A stretch of 64,000 nucleotides of DNA from Sulfurimonas denitrificans DSM 1251 (GCF_000012965.1 NC_007575.1:1116001-1180000); one strand, 5' to 3'; positions 27,107-37,485 are shown, counted from the stretch's first letter. Notes: generated by a model from the sequence alone, not told the origin. Numbers and translations are program-made.

Positions 27107-27883
27107 CTAAGAAATATGAAAAAGTTTAAAGGCGTTTTTTGTGCTTATTTCTTCCACTTTTTGCTCTGAAATTTCTAAAAGTTCAGCTATTTTTTTCAAA
27201 ATCAACTGTGTATAAAGAGGCTCATTTCTCTTGCCCCTGTGGGGAGTTGGAGTCAAATATGGAGCGTCTGTTTCAATGAGTAACTTATCTAATGGGATTT
27301 TTGGTAACACATGAATCAATTTTTTTGCATTGCTAAAGGTCAAAACTCCACCAATCCCAAAATAAAAGCCCTCTTTTGCCAAACTAAGTAATTCTTCATC
27401 AGCATTATAACAGTGCAAAACACCACCAACTTCACTAGCATTATGTTTCAAGAGTATCTCTTTTGAATCTCTTGAAGCGTCCCTAATGTGAACGATTAAA
27501 GGTTTTTTATATTTTTTAGCTAACTCTATTTGAGCAATAAAAATCTCTTTTTGTTTTCTCTTTTCTTCCTCTTTTTCATCCTCTGTCCCCTCAAGCCTAA
27601 AATAATCTAATCCACACTCTCCAACTGCTACACATTTTTTGTGCATAATTAACTCTTTAAAATCATCTTCATTAAAAGAGTCCATATCGTATGGATGTAC
27701 TCCAACTGCAAAATAGACATCGCTGTTGTTTTGAGCTATTAAAACAGCTCTTTTAAGATTTATGGGATCTGCGCCTGGGATGATAAAGCGTTCAACACCG
27801 CCATCTCTAGCACGATTTAAAACTTCATCTAAATCATCTATAAATCTCTCATCATCAAGATGTACGTGTGTATCAACTACCAT
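27107..27883 (-). CDS. tatD: TatD-family metal-dependent DNase
   Basis: 258 aa TIM-barrel hydrolase. Metal ligands: DTHVHLDDERF, GECGLDYFR, IVHIRDA, HCYNAD and ETDAPYLTP, in the family's order. Members are 3'-5' exonucleases or quality-control nucleases; the exact role here is unknown. Lies 3 bp after recN. Confidence 0.94.
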   Translation of the reverse strand: MVVDTHVHLDDERFIDDLDEVLNRARDGGVERFIIPGADPINLKRAVLIAQNNSDVYFAVGVHPYDMDSFNEDDFKELIMHKKCVAVGECGLDYFRLEGTEDEKEEEKRKQKEIFIAQIELAKKYKKPLIVHIRDASRDSKEILLKHNASEVGGVLHCYNADEELLSLAKEGFYFGIGGVLTFSNAKKLIHVLPKIPLDKLLIETDAPYLTPTPHRGKRNEPLYTQLILKKIAELLEISEQKVEEISTKNAFKLFHIS

Positions 27884-27885
27884 TT

Positions 27886-29427
27886 CTACTCTCTTATTTG
27901 TAGATTTAAAAGCTCTTTTGCAAAGCCTCTTGCTTCTTGAGTTATGCTTTCTCCGCTGATAATCCTAGCTATCTCTTCAACTCTTCTCTCAAAATCAAGC
28001 TCTTTGACTAAAGATTCATCACCCTCTTTATAGACTAAAAAGTGTTGATCTCCCATAGATGTTAATTGTGGCTGATGAGAAATTACAAATATCTGAAAAT
28101 GTTTTGAGAGCTGTTTTAAAACTTTAGCAACGCTCATTGACTCCTCACCGCTAAGATTTGCATCAATCTCATCAAGAATTAAAACACCGCCATCTTTACT
28201 CATGGTCTCAGACTTTAGAGCCAAGATAGCGAGTCTTAGTCTGTTAAACTCTCCTGTGCTTATCTTTTGTAAATCAGTACTATTTAGTTTTATAGTTATC
28301 TCATCTTTTCCAAAAGCGCTAAATTCGCTCTCGTTAATCTCAACAAGAGCATCTCGTAGATACAAATCTTTTAGATATTTATTTAACTCTTTATTAAAAG
28401 AGTCTATCTCTGAGTAACGAGCGAGGCTTAGTTTTGAAGCTAAATCTACTACTTGTTTATCCAACTCTTTTACTCTTGCTTCTAAATCACCCTTTGTAAA
28501 CTCTATATTTTCATATTTTTGCAGTTCTTGAATCTTCTCTTGTTTATATATTAGTGCTTCTTCTATGCTTCCATATCTTCTCTTTAATTCACCAAGCTCT
28601 TCGATGCGGTTTAAAACTTCCTCTACATCAATCTCTTCAAGCATACTAAATCTCTCTTGTGCACTCTCAAGCAAAGCTCTTAGCTCGTTCATGGCATCAC
28701 TAAAAAAAGAACCATCTTTATCAAGTAAATCAAGCGCACTAAATACAGCATGTTCATGCTCAAAAATAGCATCTGCGCTAGAGAGGCTCTTTAAAACTTT
28801 CTCTTTTTTTGATAACTCTTTTTTTATCTCTAATAGCTCTATATCTTCTGAGATTTTAGGATTAATAGTATCTATTTTTTTGATTTCGTAAGAGGCAAAC
28901 TCTTTTAGTTCAACTATCTTTTTTTGCTCATCTTCTATGCTTAGGAGCTCTTTTTTCACTCTTTTATGCTCTAGAAATAGCTCTTTGTATTCACTCTTTA
29001 CTCTCTGTATCTCTGCATTTTTAAGACCCATTCTAGAGTCTATGATATTTAAAAGATTTTCATTATCAAAATCGCTAAAATCTCTTAGTGATAGGTGTCT
29101 TAAGTAGTTTGAAGAGAGTTCACTCATCGCCTTTTTTGAGATACTTTGGTTATTTATAAAGTATCTTGATTTCTCTTTTTTTATATGTTTAAATACATTT
29201 ATATCATCACTCTCAATTCCGTACTCTTCACCATTAAGTTCCCACGCTACACTAGATTCGCAAAGAGAAGCTTCGCAAGAAGTGCTTCCAAAAGATGATA
29301 AAATAGAGCCCATCAAAATTGACTTGCCGCTTCCACTAGGACCCGTAAAGACAACAAGTCCACTCTTTAATTCAAGCTCTACCTCTTTAAAGCTAAGATA
29401 ATCTTTTAAATAAAATCTCTCTATCAT
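27886..29427 (-). CDS. recN: DNA repair protein RecN
   Basis: 513 aa, slightly shorter than the usual ~550. SMC-like ATPase: Walker A GPSGSGKSI, long coiled-coil arms (~150-340), signature KISTGEFNRLRLAI (in place of LSGGE) and Walker B GGVLILDEIDANLSG. RecN handles double-strand breaks with RecA. No LexA-type box was seen before it. It follows nadK by 48 bp. Confidence 0.94.
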   Translation of the reverse strand: MIERFYLKDYLSFKEVELELKSGLVVFTGPSGSGKSILMGSILSSFGSTSCEASLCESSVAWELNGEEYGIESDDINVFKHIKKEKSRYFINNQSISKKAMSELSSNYLRHLSLRDFSDFDNENLLNIIDSRMGLKNAEIQRVKSEYKELFLEHKRVKKELLSIEDEQKKIVELKEFASYEIKKIDTINPKISEDIELLEIKKELSKKEKVLKSLSSADAIFEHEHAVFSALDLLDKDGSFFSDAMNELRALLESAQERFSMLEEIDVEEVLNRIEELGELKRRYGSIEEALIYKQEKIQELQKYENIEFTKGDLEARVKELDKQVVDLASKLSLARYSEIDSFNKELNKYLKDLYLRDALVEINESEFSAFGKDEITIKLNSTDLQKISTGEFNRLRLAILALKSETMSKDGGVLILDEIDANLSGEESMSVAKVLKQLSKHFQIFVISHQPQLTSMGDQHFLVYKEGDESLVKELDFERRVEEIARIISGESITQEARGFAKELLNLQIRE

Positions 29428-29475
29428 TTAACTGCCTTGCTTAAATATTTGCGAATTATACTTTCTTTCAAACAA

Positions 29476-30330
29476 TCACTCGCCCCATCTTAGCTTCTCT
29501 TTTAACACATCAAAGTAGTTATACTCCTCTTTATGCATCAGTTTAACTGTTTTGGTTGCTAATTTTATATGAACGCTCTCCCCGAGCTCTAGCTCATGTA
29601 CATCTTGTCCGTCTATAATTATAAGAGCTCTCTCCTCAGATGTTTTCATCTCTATTGTAAATTTTCCAGGAAGAACAACTGGTCTTTGAGTTAGTGAGTG
29701 AGGACAGATTGGAGTTAGAGCAAAAACATTGCTCATTGGAAAAAGTACTGGTCCTCCAGCTGAGAGATTATACGCTGTTGAGCCTGTTGGAGTAGATACT
29801 ACAACGCCATCTCCATAGTATGTGTTAAAAGAGCGAGAGTTTACAAGTGTCTCAATATGAATCATGTTAGAAACTCTTGTACGAGTTAAAACGACATCGT
29901 TAAAAGCGTACATTTTTATCTCTTTTTCATTTTTTATAACTGTAGCTTCTAGGACTGCTCTCTCGTCTATCTTATATCTGTTTTGAGTTATTTTTTCTAC
30001 AAAAGAGTCAAGTTCATCCAAAGACAAATCAGCTAAAAACCCAAGATTTCCAGCATGTATGCCTAAGATGGGGATATCATAATCAAAAGATTTTCTAACG
30101 GTAGAGATAAGCGTACCATCACCTCCAAAACTTACTAAAAAATCGCATTCATTACAAATCTTTTTAAAACTAGCCCCTGATGCGCCAATCATTTTGGCAC
30201 TTTTATCTTCTATTAAAACTTCTATGCTGTAGCTACTGAAGATTTTTTCTAGCTTTTCATAGCCACTCTTTAACTGAGGTGATGATGGTCTTAAAATAAC
30301 GCCAACTTTTTTTATAATTTTATTATCCAA
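29476..30330 (-). CDS. nadK: NAD kinase
   Basis: 284 aa from a TTG start. The signature FGGDGTLISTVRK and GNLGFLADLS, then TPTGSTAYNLSAGGP and a C-terminal beta-sandwich with LTQRPVVLP, are standard NadK. Phosphorylates NAD to NADP. First gene of the long minus-strand block with its own promoter at 30356-30361; divergent from aspS. Confidence 0.97.
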   Translation of the reverse strand: MDNKIIKKVGVILRPSSPQLKSGYEKLEKIFSSYSIEVLIEDKSAKMIGASGASFKKICNECDFLVSFGGDGTLISTVRKSFDYDIPILGIHAGNLGFLADLSLDELDSFVEKITQNRYKIDERAVLEATVIKNEKEIKMYAFNDVVLTRTRVSNMIHIETLVNSRSFNTYYGDGVVVSTPTGSTAYNLSAGGPVLFPMSNVFALTPICPHSLTQRPVVLPGKFTIEMKTSEERALIIIDGQDVHELELGESVHIKLATKTVKLMHKEEYNYFDVLKEKLRWGE

Positions 30331-30355
30331 AACTGCTCTTTAATTTTTTTCGTTC

Positions 30356-30361
30356 ATTATA
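30356..30361 (-). promoter_or_regulatory. -10 box of nadK
   Basis: TATAAT on the minus strand, 26 bp before the TTG start. The -35 region is not recognisable. Confidence 0.55.
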
Positions 30362-30420
30362 CACTCTTGGTGCTAAAAAATAAATGGCTCCATATAATTA
30401 TATGATAAGAGTAGTTTAGG

Positions 30421-30426
30421 TATAAT
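30421..30426 (+). promoter_or_regulatory. -10 box of aspS
   Basis: Consensus TATAAT, giving a leader of about 26 nt to the ATG at 30459. Confidence 0.65.
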
Positions 30427-30458
30427 CTGCGAAAATTATTTACTAGGACTCTATATCT

Positions 30459-32201
30459 ATGAGAAGTCATTATTGTACAGAATTAAGTGAAGCAAATATA
30501 GGACAAGAGGTTGTTCTAGCTGGTTGGGCAAATAGCTACCGAGATCATGGCGGGATTATTTTTATCGATTTAAGAGATAAAAGCGGATTGATTCAGCTTA
30601 CATGTGACCCTGAAGACAGCGCATCTTCTCACAAAATAGCAAGTAGTATTCGTGACGAGTTTGTTCTTGTTGCAAAAGGTAAAGTTCGCCTCCGTGGAGA
30701 GGGACTTACAAACCCTCGCCTAAAGACTGGAGCAATTGAAATTGTTGTTAGTGAACTAACTATTGAAAATCGCTCAGCAGCGGTTCCATTTGTGATAGGC
30801 GATAAAAATGTCGGTGAAGAGACAAGACTTAAATATCGCTATTTGGAGCTTAGAGACCCATCTATGTATGAGACTTTTCGTCTTCGTTCAAAAGCTGCAA
30901 TCGCAGCTAGAAACATACTTGATGAAAATGGCTTCTTAGAGGTTGAAACTCCGATACTTACAAAATCAACTCCTGAGGGAGCAAGAGATTATCTAGTGCC
31001 TTCTCGTGTTCACAGTGGCGAATTTTACGCACTTCCGCAATCTCCGCAGCTATTTAAACAGCTTTTAATGGTTGGCGGATTTGATAGATATTTCCAAATC
31101 GCAAAGTGTTTTAGAGATGAGGATTTAAGAGCAGACAGACAGCCTGAATTTACTCAGATAGACGTTGAGATGAGCTTTTGTAATCAAGAAGATGTAATGC
31201 TTATTGCTGAAAAACTTTTAGTCTCAATGTTTGGCGCTTGTGGCGTTGAAATCAAGCCTCCATTTAACCGCATAGCTTACAGAGATGCTATGGAGTGGTA
31301 TGGATCTGATAAACCAGACCTTAGATATGATTTGAAAATGGTTGATGTTATCGATATATTTGAGAGATGTGATAACGAAATATTTACAAATATCGCTAAA
31401 CAACCGCACAAAAACCGTATAAAAGCTCTTAGAGTTCCAGGTGCAGATTTGGTTTTCTCAAAAAGAGAGATGAAAACTTTTGAAGATTTTGTTCGTCAGT
31501 TCGGCGCACAAGGGCTTGGATATTTTCAGATGAAAGAGGATGGACTAAAAGGTCCACTTATCAAGTTTTTCTCAGATGCAGATATCGCACTTCTAGTTGA
31601 TAGACTCGGTATGAAAGTTGGAGACGTTGTTTTCTTTGGTGCAGGTGATAAAAAAACTGTATGGGATTATATGGGTCGTCTTAGAATTTTTATCGCAGAA
31701 CATGAGAGAATGAATCTTGCAGACAAAGATGCTTTTGAATTTGTATGGGTTGTTGACTTTCCTATGTTTGAGGTTGAAGATGGAAGAGTAAAAGCACTTC
31801 ATCATCCATTTACACAACCAAAAGATACTGATAAAGACGACATCGAAGAGATTGATTCTATCGCTTATGATATCGTTTTAAACGGTACAGAGCTTGGTGG
31901 CGGAAGTATCCGTATCCATAAAGAAGAGATGCAAGAGGAGATATTCAAACTTCTTGGCATTGGTGAAGAAGAGGCAAAAGAGAAGTTTGGCTTCTTACTT
32001 GATGCTCTAAAATTCGGCGCTCCTCCACATGGCGGTTTTGCTATTGGATTTGACAGACTTATGATGTTAATTTCTAAAAAATCAAGTATCCGTGATGTTA
32101 TCGCATTCCCTAAAACACAAAAAGCTTCTTGTATCCTTACAAAAGCACCGAGTGAAGTTGATGCGACTCAACTTAGAGATTTACATATAAAACTTAGATA
32201 A
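30459..32201 (+). CDS. aspS: Aspartyl-tRNA synthetase
   Basis: 580 aa bacterial class II enzyme: N-terminal OB anticodon domain, motif 1 region with [25 protein letters not shown], motif 2 [18 protein letters not shown], a GAD insertion in the middle, and motif 3 [11 protein letters not shown]-like ([11 protein letters not shown]). Campylobacterota that lack AsnRS use a non-discriminating form and GatCAB to make Asn-tRNA; whether that holds here cannot be decided from the window. The native adk gene follows. Confidence 0.97.
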   Translation: MRSHYCTELSEANIGQEVVLAGWANSYRDHGGIIFIDLRDKSGLIQLTCDPEDSASSHKIASSIRDEFVLVAKGKVRLRGEGLTNPRLKTGAIEIVVSELTIENRSAAVPFVIGDKNVGEETRLKYRYLELRDPSMYETFRLRSKAAIAARNILDENGFLEVETPILTKSTPEGARDYLVPSRVHSGEFYALPQSPQLFKQLLMVGGFDRYFQIAKCFRDEDLRADRQPEFTQIDVEMSFCNQEDVMLIAEKLLVSMFGACGVEIKPPFNRIAYRDAMEWYGSDKPDLRYDLKMVDVIDIFERCDNEIFTNIAKQPHKNRIKALRVPGADLVFSKREMKTFEDFVRQFGAQGLGYFQMKEDGLKGPLIKFFSDADIALLVDRLGMKVGDVVFFGAGDKKTVWDYMGRLRIFIAEHERMNLADKDAFEFVWVVDFPMFEVEDGRVKALHHPFTQPKDTDKDDIEEIDSIAYDIVLNGTELGGGSIRIHKEEMQEEIFKLLGIGEEEAKEKFGFLLDALKFGAPPHGGFAIGFDRLMMLISKKSSIRDVIAFPKTQKASCILTKAPSEVDATQLRDLHIKLR

Positions 32202-32212
32202 ACCCCCAACAC

Positions 32213-32235
32213 AGTAGCAACTCTTTGTTGCTACT
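32213..32235. repeat. 9-bp perfect hairpin between aspS and adk
   Basis: AGTAGCAAC and GTTGCTACT around a TCTTT loop. It is followed by A5, not T, on the plus strand, so it is not an ordinary terminator for aspS. It may stabilise or process the aspS-adk transcript. Confidence 0.5.
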
Positions 32236-32259
32236 AAAAAACCACTCAAAAGTACTAAA

Positions 32260-32829
32260 ATGAAAAAACTATTTCTAATCATCGGCGCCCCAGGTTCTGG
32301 CAAAACAACAGATGCAGAGTTAATTGCTAAAGAAAATGATAACATAACGCACTACTCAACAGGTGAGATGTTAAGAGCAGAAGTTGCAACTAAAAGTGAA
32401 CTTGGTTTAGAGATAGACAACTATATATCTAAAGGCTTAATAGTTCCAATAGAAGTAGCTATAAAAACTATCACGAACGCTATCAAAAATGCTCCTACCG
32501 ACATAATCATCATAGACGGTTACCCAAGAAGCATGGAACAGTTAAACGCACTAGATGAGTATCTACATATAGACTCATCTTTAGAACTTGCAAGTGTTAT
32601 AGAAGTTCGTGTTAGCGAAGAGACTGCTCGTGATAGAGTTTTAGGTCGTGCGCGCGGTGCTGATGATAACACTGAAGTTTTTGATAACCGTATGAAGGTT
32701 TACACAGAGCCTTTGTTTGATATTCAAGCTTTTTACAATGCTAAAAATCTTTTACATGTAATAAGTGGCGAAGGAACTATTGAGACAATAGTTTCTGAAA
32801 TGGGAAGTTTTGTTAAGGCTAAAATATAA
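32260..32829 (+). CDS. adk: Adenylate kinase, short Campylobacterota-type
   Basis: 189 aa. P-loop GAPGSGKTTD, AMP-site STGEMLRAE and DGYPRS motifs are present. The LID region is the short form (GRARGADDN), with no inserted zinc or beta-hairpin LID, as I recall for Campylobacter adk, which also follows aspS. It converts ATP + AMP to 2 ADP. Likely the native enzyme, in contrast to the long type encoded opposite at 32968-33615. Confidence 0.9.
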   Translation: MKKLFLIIGAPGSGKTTDAELIAKENDNITHYSTGEMLRAEVATKSELGLEIDNYISKGLIVPIEVAIKTITNAIKNAPTDIIIIDGYPRSMEQLNALDEYLHIDSSLELASVIEVRVSEETARDRVLGRARGADDNTEVFDNRMKVYTEPLFDIQAFYNAKNLLHVISGEGTIETIVSEMGSFVKAKI

Positions 32830-32967
32830 CTAGGTCTTAATGTTTATTATTAAGTATATTATTTCTAAGTTTTTCAGCTAATTTATCTGCTTTATACATC
32901 AAATAAAAATAAATTAAGATTACAAAGCACCCAGAATTTTTTTGGATGCTTACATGTAGAGTGGTTT

Positions 32968-33660
<693 letters not shown>

Positions 33661-33671
33661 TTAAAACTAGC

Positions 33672-33697
33672 TATAAAAAAGGAGTAACCTTTTTATA
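33672..33697 (-). terminator. Hairpin terminator after the acidic small protein gene
   Basis: TATAAAAA(A)GG and CCTTTTTATA pair around AGTAA with one bulged A; read on the minus strand the stem ends in a T-run. It would end transcription of the gene at 33717-34004 before the long adk. Confidence 0.6.
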
Positions 33698-33716
33698 ACC
33701 TTATATAAATTATTTG

Positions 33717-34004
33717 TTAATCTTCTTCAAATCCAAAATCATCTTCGTCATCATTACTTTGAGCTTCTAAAATATCATCAATCAGCTCTTTACACTCATC
33801 TTCTTCCATATCTCCACTAGATAAGTCTTGAAGTACATCTTGAAGGTCAGCTTTGAATTCTCTGAGGTCTTCTATCTCCTCTTTTGCATCCTCGCTTGCT
33901 TCCTTATTGTTAGCGATTTCCTCGAAAATCTCATCCAATCTCTCATCAATATCTGGAATAACACTCTTAGTTATCAACTCTTCTAATTGCTGTGCATAAG
34001 ACAT
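33717..34004 (-). CDS. Small highly acidic helical protein of unknown function
   Basis: 95 aa from the ATG at 34004, preferred over an upstream in-frame GTG because an AAAGGTG site is correctly spaced. Very acidic (ending in DDEDDFGFEED) with heptad-like Leu/Ile/Glu, so probably a coiled coil. No domain recognised. Has its own terminator downstream. Confidence 0.78.
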   Translation of the reverse strand: MSYAQQLEELITKSVIPDIDERLDEIFEEIANNKEASEDAKEEIEDLREFKADLQDVLQDLSSGDMEEDECKELIDDILEAQSNDDEDDFGFEED

Positions 34005-34074
34005 AAAAAACACCTTTTATAAATTTAATTTTGTAATTATACTCTATATAAGACTCTTCTAACAATCCCTAAAC

Positions 34075-34080
34075 TATAAT
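34075..34080 (+). promoter_or_regulatory. -10 box of the CinA-like gene
   Basis: TATAAT. It overlaps an in-frame TTG at 34080, which rules that start out and supports the ATG at 34104. Confidence 0.6.
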
Positions 34081-34103
34081 TGAGCAAAAAACAAGAGAGC
34101 AGT

Positions 34104-34835
34104 ATGAATTTTTATGCTTGTATAATTGGCAGTGAGATATTAAATGGACGAAGAGTCGATAAACATTTTGAATTTTTAAAAAATGAACTTCAAAAATATG
34201 GGCATGAGCTTTTTGCCTCTTTTATTATAAAAGATGATGAAAATCTTATTAAAAATATCTATCGACTCATAAAAGAGGATAAAAATAGTGTCATGTTCTC
34301 TTTTGGAGGAATTGGTGCTACTCCTGATGATTTAACAAGAGAGATTGCTGCAGAAGTTTTTACAAATAACCCACTACAAAGAGATAAAGAGTTTGAGAGA
34401 GACATAATAGAGAGATTTAAAGAAGAAGCCTATCCTTATAGAATCCACATGTCAGATTTACCACAAAACTCCAAACTTCTTTTTAATCCAATAAATAACA
34501 TGTCAGGTTTTTCACTTGAAGATAGATATTTTTTTACTCCAGGATTTCCACAAATGGCTCATCCGATGATAAGCAGTGTTATAAAGGAGTTATTTAGTAA
34601 AAGTGTAAAAAAATATAGATTTACGCTACTCGCACAAACAAGTGAAAATAGTTTAATTGAAGTTATGAACATCATTCCAAAAAATATAGAACTCTCATCT
34701 CTTCCAATACTAAATAATGATGGAGCTTCAGTTGAAATCTCTTTATGTTTCGAAGATGAAGAGTGCGTTAAGCGCTATTTTCAACACTTTATAGAACATC
34801 TTGAAAAACTTGACATAAAATATAATTTAATTTAA
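34104..34835 (+). CDS. CinA-like / MoaB-type molybdopterin-binding domain protein
   Basis: 243 aa from the ATG at 34104 (AAGAGAG site upstream; the longer TTG form is excluded by the promoter). The N-terminal ~165 residues form the MoCF-binding fold: IIGSEILNGRRVDKHFEFL, FSFGGIGATPDDLTREIAAEVF, TPGFPQMAHPM. This is the CinA N-terminal type; the CinA C-terminal amidase domain is absent. May act in NAD or nucleotide salvage like CinA pyrophosphatases or bind a cofactor; not settled. Confidence 0.87.
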   Translation: MNFYACIIGSEILNGRRVDKHFEFLKNELQKYGHELFASFIIKDDENLIKNIYRLIKEDKNSVMFSFGGIGATPDDLTREIAAEVFTNNPLQRDKEFERDIIERFKEEAYPYRIHMSDLPQNSKLLFNPINNMSGFSLEDRYFFTPGFPQMAHPMISSVIKELFSKSVKKYRFTLLAQTSENSLIEVMNIIPKNIELSSLPILNNDGASVEISLCFEDEECVKRYFQHFIEHLEKLDIKYNLI

Positions 34836-34854
34836 TAAATATATAGTCGATACT

Positions 34855-34863
34855 TGCTATAAT
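34855..34863 (+). promoter_or_regulatory. Extended -10 promoter of the 41-aa protein gene
   Basis: TGCTATAAT (TGn plus TATAAT), 28 bp before the ATG at 34892. Confidence 0.6.
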
Positions 34864-34891
34864 AAACAAGTAAAAATCAAGGAGTGCTGTC

Positions 34892-35017
34892 ATGTTAGTT
34901 TGGTTATTCATACTTTTAATAGTAACTATCTTTGCTTACGTTGCTTATCGTTTCTGTATTTCAAATAAAAAAGATTTGCAAAAAAAGAGTGATTCTCACT
35001 ACACTTTTAAAATTTAA
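34892..35017 (+). CDS. Single-span small membrane protein (41 aa)
   Basis: 41 codons, ATG at 34892 with a strong AAGGAG site. Sequence is a membrane helix (LVWLFILLIVTIFAYVAY) followed by a short basic tail (NKKDLQKKSD). Its own extended -10 promoter is present and the next gene starts 9 bp later, so the two form a unit. Family not recognised; short membrane proteins of this type often modulate larger membrane complexes. Confidence 0.65.
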   Translation: MLVWLFILLIVTIFAYVAYRFCISNKKDLQKKSDSHYTFKI

Positions 35018-35026
35018 GAGGGTTAA

Positions 35027-35674
35027 ATGATTGTAACTGTAAATAAAAATCATCATACATTTAAAGGGCATAAAACACTCTTGGGTGCTAAATATGTTAC
35101 GTATGGTGAACTTGAACTCCCTGTTAGATATGATGTATTTGCAGTCTATAATGGTTTTGATTGGGGAAGTTCCTCTCTTGGTGCACAGCAACTTGCATTT
35201 AGCATGCTTTACCAAGTTACAGATGAGGAGTTTGCTAGAGATAATATTTTAAAATTCACACAAGATATTGTCTCAAAATTTAATAATAGAGATTGGGTTA
35301 TAACTGGATTTGATGTATTGAGATGGATTAGCCAAAACAGAGATATGGAGTCCGTTACAAAAAAAGAGGAAGAAGAGCCTTTAATAGATAAAGAAGACAA
35401 AAAAGAAGATAATGAACTAATCCTCAAGCAAGAGAGAGTTAAAAAAGAGAAAAAAACAAAATCAAATGTTGTTAAAGATGCTTGTAAAGAGCTAGAAATC
35501 ACACAAAAAGAGTTAGCGAATATTTTACAGATTCCAGAAGGAACTGTAAGTAGCTGGGCTGTTAAAAATGAGATTCCAAGACTTGGAAAAAAAGCTATTG
35601 AATTTTACACCCAAAATCAAAAAAACCAAAAAATTATAGAGAATTATAAAAACTTTGTTAAACTCTTAGATTAA
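35027..35674 (+). CDS. DUF6166-like protein with C-terminal helix-turn-helix
   Basis: 215 aa. Residues ~15-100 resemble the DUF6166 family (YDVFAVYNGFDWGSSSLGAQQLAFSML); ~115-150 is a charged Lys/Glu linker; ~150-190 is a helix-turn-helix of the phage CI / Cro type (KELEITQKELANILQIPEGTVSSWAVKNEIPRLG). It is likely a DNA-binding regulator or a DNA-associated protein; targets unknown. Follows the 41-aa membrane protein gene by 9 bp. Confidence 0.72.
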   Translation: MIVTVNKNHHTFKGHKTLLGAKYVTYGELELPVRYDVFAVYNGFDWGSSSLGAQQLAFSMLYQVTDEEFARDNILKFTQDIVSKFNNRDWVITGFDVLRWISQNRDMESVTKKEEEEPLIDKEDKKEDNELILKQERVKKEKKTKSNVVKDACKELEITQKELANILQIPEGTVSSWAVKNEIPRLGKKAIEFYTQNQKNQKIIENYKNFVKLLD

Positions 35675-35681
35675 AGACTAT

Positions 35682-36185
35682 TTATCTTGCATAACTCCTA
35701 TTTATTGGAGCATTCTTGTCATATTTTAGAAGTTTTAAAATTGTTTTTTTATTCATTTTTCTTGCAAAATCTATAACGCTAATACCTTTGGCATCTATAG
35801 CCTCTGTATTTGCCCCCTGCTCTATCAAAAACTCTACCATCTCAATTCTACCATAACAAACAGCTGCCATAAGGGGTGTAAATCTGCTTCTTCTTTGTGT
35901 GGTATTTACATCCACGCCTTGTGCTATAAGAAACTTTACAAATTCAATATTCTCATAAGTAACTGCCATATCAAAGATAGTTACGCCCTCTTCATCAAAG
36001 TCAAAAATATCAGCACCGCTATCAACCAAGAGCATAACTAAATCGAAATCACATCTATATCTAAGCGATGAAGCCAAAACAGACTCACCACTCTCATTTG
36101 CTTCATTTACATCAGCACCTTCTTCTATATACTTTTTCATACCAATCAGGTCATTTTTTTTTAATAATTCAATCCATTTATTCAT
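35682..36185 (-). CDS. Ankyrin-repeat protein
   Basis: 167 aa from ATG at 36185 (a TTG two codons earlier is possible). Four ankyrin repeats are readable: GADVNEANESGESVLASSL, GADIFDFDEEGVTIFDMAV, GVDVNTTQRRSRFTPLMAAV and GANTEAIDAKGISVIDFA. No signal peptide, so cytoplasmic. These repeats mediate protein contacts; partner unknown. Convergent with the DUF6166-like gene, divergent from dapD. Confidence 0.85.
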   Translation of the reverse strand: MNKWIELLKKNDLIGMKKYIEEGADVNEANESGESVLASSLRYRCDFDLVMLLVDSGADIFDFDEEGVTIFDMAVTYENIEFVKFLIAQGVDVNTTQRRSRFTPLMAAVCYGRIEMVEFLIEQGANTEAIDAKGISVIDFARKMNKKTILKLLKYDKNAPINRSYAR

Positions 36186-36225
36186 GAGCAAAGTATATAC
36201 TAAAATATTATTAGTAATGTTTAAG

Positions 36226-36231
36226 TATAAT
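36226..36231 (+). promoter_or_regulatory. -10 box of dapD
   Basis: Consensus TATAAT, 31 bp before the dapD start at 36262; this excludes the longer in-frame start at 36184. Confidence 0.65.
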
Positions 36232-36261
36232 ATTTATCACAAATCACTTAAGAGAGAATTT

Positions 36262-37458
36262 ATGGAAATCATTCAAACTACAGAGGCTTTTAAAGCGCTT
36301 GTTCAAGATATTAAAACATCAATCAATGGTTATAAAGAACCTTTGGCTTTTGGTGTATGTAGAGTAGATATGGGGCAGCTAAACCTTGAAAAAACACTTC
36401 AGGCAACGTACCCAGTAATTAATTGGAATGAAAATTTTGGTAGTGCCGCTATTTTTATTAAGGCACTTCAAGAGCAAGGTGTCGAGATAGATTTTACTCA
36501 AAGTGAAGTAATATGTAATATTAATAAAGCTTTTTTAAAGAGCTGTTTAAATGCTTTTTCTCCATATTCAGAGGAAGCATATGGTGATGCTCATAAAAAT
36601 ATACAAGTTATATCTGCTCTTTACAACCAAATAGCTACAAGTGGCTCTAAAGATGGTGAGTTTAAAGTAACATTTATTTTTGCTGATGAACCGCTAAAGA
36701 GCGTTGAAGCGACATATTTAAAGCTATATGCACTCTCACAAGCGAAAGTTGAAATTAGAAGCATAAATCTAAACGGTGCTTTTGGGGCACTTCCAAATGT
36801 TGCATGGTCAAATGGAAAACCGCTTGAATTAGATTATCTTCGTGAGTTTGAAATAGAGTTGAAACTGGCAAATGAGTATCCACATATAGAATTTGTTGAT
36901 AAATTTCCAAGGTTCCTTCAACATATTATTCCAGCTGACAACACTCGCATCCTAGATACATCAAAAGTGAGATTTGGCGCACAATTAGCTGCAGGGACTA
37001 CTGTAATGCCTGGTGCTTCTTATGTTAATTTTAACGCTGGAACAACAGGAGCTGTAATGGTTGAGGGAAGAATCTCAAGTTCTGCCGTTGTTGGTGCTGG
37101 GAGTGATATCGGTGGTGGTGCTTCTATACTTGGTGTTCTTAGCGGAACAGATGGAAATCCTATAACTATCGGTAAAAATACACTTCTTGGTGCAAACTCT
37201 ACATGTGGTATTCCATTAGGTGATGGTTGTATTATTGATGGTGGTTTAGCAGTTTTTGCTGGAACAAAGTTTCATATCAATGATGCAGAGCTAATTGAAC
37301 TCAAAAAAGTAAATCCAAATACTAAATTTGACAACTATATGAAAGGGTGGGAACTTGCAGGATTGCATGGTCTTCACTTTAGACAAAACTCTCTAAATGG
37401 GCAATATGTTGTTCAAAGAAGCACTAGAGAAATTAAGCTAAATACCGATTTACATTAA
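36262..37458 (+). CDS. dapD: Tetrahydrodipicolinate N-succinyltransferase, long type
   Basis: 398 aa, the long form found in Campylobacterota and Bacteroidetes relatives, against ~275 aa for the E. coli enzyme. The left-handed beta-helix of hexapeptide repeats is clear from ~235 on (GAQLAAGTTVMPGASYVNFNAGTTGA, VGAGSDIGGGASILGVL, GKNTLLGANSTCGI). Catalyses a step of lysine and diaminopimelate synthesis and hence cell-wall formation. Start ATG at 36262 with AGAGAG upstream and promoter context. Confidence 0.95.
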   Translation: MEIIQTTEAFKALVQDIKTSINGYKEPLAFGVCRVDMGQLNLEKTLQATYPVINWNENFGSAAIFIKALQEQGVEIDFTQSEVICNINKAFLKSCLNAFSPYSEEAYGDAHKNIQVISALYNQIATSGSKDGEFKVTFIFADEPLKSVEATYLKLYALSQAKVEIRSINLNGAFGALPNVAWSNGKPLELDYLREFEIELKLANEYPHIEFVDKFPRFLQHIIPADNTRILDTSKVRFGAQLAAGTTVMPGASYVNFNAGTTGAVMVEGRISSSAVVGAGSDIGGGASILGVLSGTDGNPITIGKNTLLGANSTCGIPLGDGCIIDGGLAVFAGTKFHINDAELIELKKVNPNTKFDNYMKGWELAGLHGLHFRQNSLNGQYVVQRSTREIKLNTDLH

Positions 37459-37485
37459 ATACTATTTTAAAGTAGAGGTTTAAAA

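Noticed and set aside
30459-32201. AspS as proof of a transamidation pathway
   Set aside because: The window holds no gatCAB or asnS, so discrimination cannot be judged.
32213-32235. Hairpin after aspS as a terminator
   Set aside because: The stem is followed by A5 on the plus strand rather than T, so it lacks the U-tract; listed only as a repeat.
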